Source: CAVOBC01 sp963693635 (GTDB lineage Bacteria > Pseudomonadota > Gammaproteobacteria > Pseudomonadales > Azotimanducaceae). Taken from it: 6,910 nt of DNA. Shown here piece by piece: positions 5,657 through 6,910 of this stretch (within the stretch, counting starts at the first letter, position 1; the number at the start of each line of letters is the position of its first letter). The translations under genes and the position numbers were made by a program. The notes below the pieces were generated by a model. It searched no databases, was not told the DNA's origin, and saw only the letters and a list, made by a program, of their open reading frames with translations. The stretch spans positions 1 to 6,910 of the forward strand of contig CAVOBC010000262.1 of NCBI GenBank assembly GCA_963693635.1. The letters are read 5' to 3'.

Positions 5657-6577
5657 TCACTTTTCAACCCCAGCCGTTTGTGCGACGTGCTGCTGGCCGA
5701 TCACAGCGACCAGAATCAGGCCTAGCCCAACGAACGTTGCCGTATGCAGCGCTTCTCCCAGAACGTGGTGGACCAGCACGAGCGATATCGGCGGGGACAG
5801 AAAGACCAGGTGACTGACCCGGCTCGTGTTGCGGGCAATCCTGAGCGCGTGCGACCAGGCCAGAAACGCGACGCCCATCTCGAAACAGCCGATGTACAGC
5901 GCACCACCCAGCCCCGGCGACACGGCGGGCCATCCGGAGACGCCGTAGCAAACGAGCGCCGTCACCGGAGCGGCGATGGCAAAGTTACCCGCAAGGGCGA
6001 ATAACGGGGGCCGCGCATCGCGAATATTCACGATCCAATACAGCGCCCAGAGAACCGTCGATCCCAGCGCGAGGGCGACGCCGACCCTATCGGGTGCCCC
6101 GCTGCCTTCCCAGGGTCGGATCATGATCAGCACGCCGATGTAGCAAACCGCCGCCGCGCTCCAGTCAATGACGCGCAGTCGCTGGCCCAGCATGACGACT
6201 GACAAAACCGACAAAACGATGGACCACGTATAGTTGAGTGGCTGCGCAAGTTGGGCCGGCAAGCGGTCGTAGGCCTCGAACAGGACGAGGTAATAGCACA
6301 CCGGATTCAGGCTTGCCGCGAGTATCGTCATGCGCCAGTGGCGCATCGTCAGGGTGATGAATGTAGCGAGTTCGCCCCGCACCCCAATGATTACCAGCAA
6401 CACGGTGGCGGACGCAGTGGTCGCGACGAACAACAACTGTGCCGGCTCGAGGATCGCGAGTGTCAGCTTGAAGGCGGTCGCCATGGTTGACCAACAGAGA
6501 ACGGTGGCGCCGCCCAGCAGCAAAGCACGCCGCTGGCTGGTCACTTTGTCGCCGCCCGGCCCGCCTGCCGCAGGCAA
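5657..6577 (-). CDS. EamA-domain DMT-superfamily permease
   Basis: This 306-residue inner-membrane protein of about ten membrane segments is built from two EamA repeats (about 16-153 and 165-297), the usual size and layout of drug/metabolite exporters. Typical features are the TM1 segment ATVLCWSTMATAFK, and the repeat 1 end where AQPLNYTWSIVLSVLSVVML is followed by GQRL, matching the family's Leu-Gly-Glu-Arg-Leu position. Repeat 2 has GSTVLWALYWI and ends with a long hydrophobic TM10 (VGLGLILVAVIG). Relatives export amino acids or other small metabolites; the substrate here cannot be read. The start is uncertain: TTG 6577-6575 has GAGG 5 bases upstream, while GTG 6544-6542 would give 295 residues with a GGCGG-like site. 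The gene is divergent from the tRNA-Leu gene and lies 110 bases upstream of the Lon gene on the same strand, so co-transcription with Lon is possible but not shown. Confidence 0.9.
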   Translation of the reverse strand: MPAAGGPGGDKVTSQRRALLLGGATVLCWSTMATAFKLTLAILEPAQLLFVATTASATVLLVIIGVRGELATFITLTMRHWRMTILAASLNPVCYYLVLFEAYDRLPAQLAQPLNYTWSIVLSVLSVVMLGQRLRVIDWSAAAVCYIGVLIMIRPWEGSGAPDRVGVALALGSTVLWALYWIVNIRDARPPLFALAGNFAIAAPVTALVCYGVSGWPAVSPGLGGALYIGCFEMGVAFLAWSHALRIARNTSRVSHLVFLSPPISLVLVHHVLGEALHTATFVGLGLILVAVIGQQHVAQTAGVEK

Positions 6578-6648
6578 CGTATCCTCGATTGCGACCGGCG
6601 TGGCATCAACGGGTTGGCATTCAGGTCGTCGGACGCGCTTTTTTTGCC

Positions 6649-6654
6649 TACAAT
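6649..6654 (+). promoter_or_regulatory. -10 element of the tRNA-Leu promoter
   Basis: TACAAT matches the -10 consensus at five of six positions and ends 22 bases before the mature tRNA, leaving a short 5' leader. The following bases, CGGCCCCGCCG, make a GC-rich discriminator, typical of stable-RNA promoters under stringent control. A T-run lies just upstream, but no good -35 hexamer is seen at 16-18 bases. Confidence 0.45.
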
Positions 6655-6676
6655 CGGCCCCGCCGTTGCCCTTCCC

Positions 6677-6763
6677 GCCCGGGTGGTGAAATCGGTAGAC
6701 ACGCGAGACTTAAAATCTTGTGGCCGCAAGGCCGTGCCGGTTCAAGTCCGGCCCCGGGCACCA
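6677..6763 (+). tRNA. tRNA-Leu, anticodon UAA, CCA encoded
   Basis: The 87-base gene folds as a complete type II tRNA. The acceptor stem GCCCGGG (6677-6683) pairs fully with CCCGGGC (6753-6759), followed by discriminator A and encoded CCA. The anticodon stem CGAGA/TCTTG holds the loop CTTAAAA, giving anticodon TAA at 6711-6713, which reads UUA and UUG. The long variable arm is a GGCC-GCAA-GGCC hairpin (6722-6733), as expected for leucine. The T arm is GCCGG/CCGGC around TTCAAGT (6741-6747). Nothing is missing, so the gene should be functional. It has its own probable promoter and converges with pgsA. Confidence 0.97.
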
Positions 6764-6784
6764 AACGCCGCCCAGATGACCAAG

Positions 6785-6809
6785 AACGGCCTGTATAGCC
6801 AGGGCCGTT
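6785..6809. terminator. Hairpin between tRNA-Leu and pgsA, possible shared bidirectional terminator
   Basis: AACGGC-CTG (6785-6793) pairs with CAG-GCCGTT (6800-6809) around a TATAGC loop with one bulged G at 6803, a 9-bp GC-rich stem. It fills the gap between the tRNA 3' end (6763) and the pgsA stop (6812-6810), so it could end transcription from both sides. T-runs are short (TTT towards plus, none towards minus), so termination may be weak. Confidence 0.45.
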
Positions 6810-6910
6810 TCATCCGCCCATGCGAGAGGAGAGATCGGGCCAGGCCACTTTCAGATAGAGATACATCGACCACAGCGTCAGGCCCGCGGCTGCGTAGAGA
6901 AGGACATATC
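6810..6910 (-). CDS. pgsA: CDP-diacylglycerol--glycerol-3-phosphate 3-phosphatidyltransferase, C-terminal end (runs off the right edge)
   Basis: Only the last 32 codons and the TGA stop (6812-6810) are in the window. The visible residues include YVLLYAAAGLTLWSMYLYLK followed by VAWPDL, a hydrophobic segment that matches the last membrane helix of PgsA, where E. coli has a closely similar Ala-Ala-x-Leu-Thr-Leu-Trp-Ser-Met stretch before a short polar tail. PgsA is an inner-membrane enzyme that makes phosphatidylglycerophosphate from CDP-diacylglycerol and glycerol-3-phosphate, the committed step to phosphatidylglycerol and cardiolipin. The catalytic CDP-alcohol phosphotransferase motif would lie off the edge, so the call rests on the tail and on the neighbouring tRNA-Leu(UAA), which also lies close to pgsA in E. 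coli. Confidence 0.72.
   Translation of the reverse strand, partial: YVLLYAAAGLTLWSMYLYLKVAWPDLSSRMGG

Noticed and set aside
5622..6663. 12-base match AATCGGCCCCGC shared by the tRNA-Leu leader (plus) and the Lon leader (minus)
   Set aside because: A couple of 12-base matches are expected by chance in about 7 kb searched on both strands, more in GC-rich DNA, so it is not evidence of a common regulatory element.
6677..6763. tRNA-Leu as an integration site for a mobile element
   Set aside because: No integrase gene, no partial tRNA 3' duplicate and no direct repeat of the tRNA end are visible in the window.

Overview
This 6.9 kb window looks chromosomal and comes from a GC-rich (roughly 60%) proteobacterium, most likely a gammaproteobacterium. 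The main clue is the right end, where the 3' end of a pgsA-like phosphatidylglycerophosphate synthase gene lies beside a tRNA-Leu(UAA) gene. From memory, Escherichia coli also has a tRNA-Leu(UAA) gene close downstream of pgsA. I cannot assign genus or species. I see no insertion sequence, phage gene or CRISPR array.

Layout from left to right. Positions 1-557 (minus) hold the N-terminal 185 residues of a CoxE-type VWA-domain protein whose C-terminal part lies outside the window. A 137-base divergent intergenic region separates it from a dicarboxylate/amino acid:cation symporter (plus strand, TTG start at 695, stop at 1945). The symporter converges with a minus-strand series that runs back from 6577: an EamA/DMT permease (6577-5657), an AAA+ Lon protease (5546-3120), a single-domain response regulator (2989-2624), a short cysteine-rich reading frame starting with a SEC-C-like zinc motif (2533-2312), and an unrecognised 120-residue protein (2358-1996). 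At the right end a tRNA-Leu(UAA) gene (6677-6763, plus) converges with the last 32 codons of pgsA (minus, stop at 6810).

How the genes might work together. Lon is an ATP-dependent quality-control protease. It is not beside clpP/clpX, its common position in proteobacteria, and its N-terminal domain is divergent, so it may be an accessory Lon. The receiver-only protein has every phosphorylation residue but no output domain and no kinase in view. The gaps between the minus-strand genes (110, 130 and 265 bases) are long enough for separate promoters, so a single operon is not established. The two transporters appear to be ordinary independent genes. No complete new system is evident. The least ordinary element is the SEC-C-like small reading frame next to the 120-residue orphan, downstream of the Lon and receiver genes.
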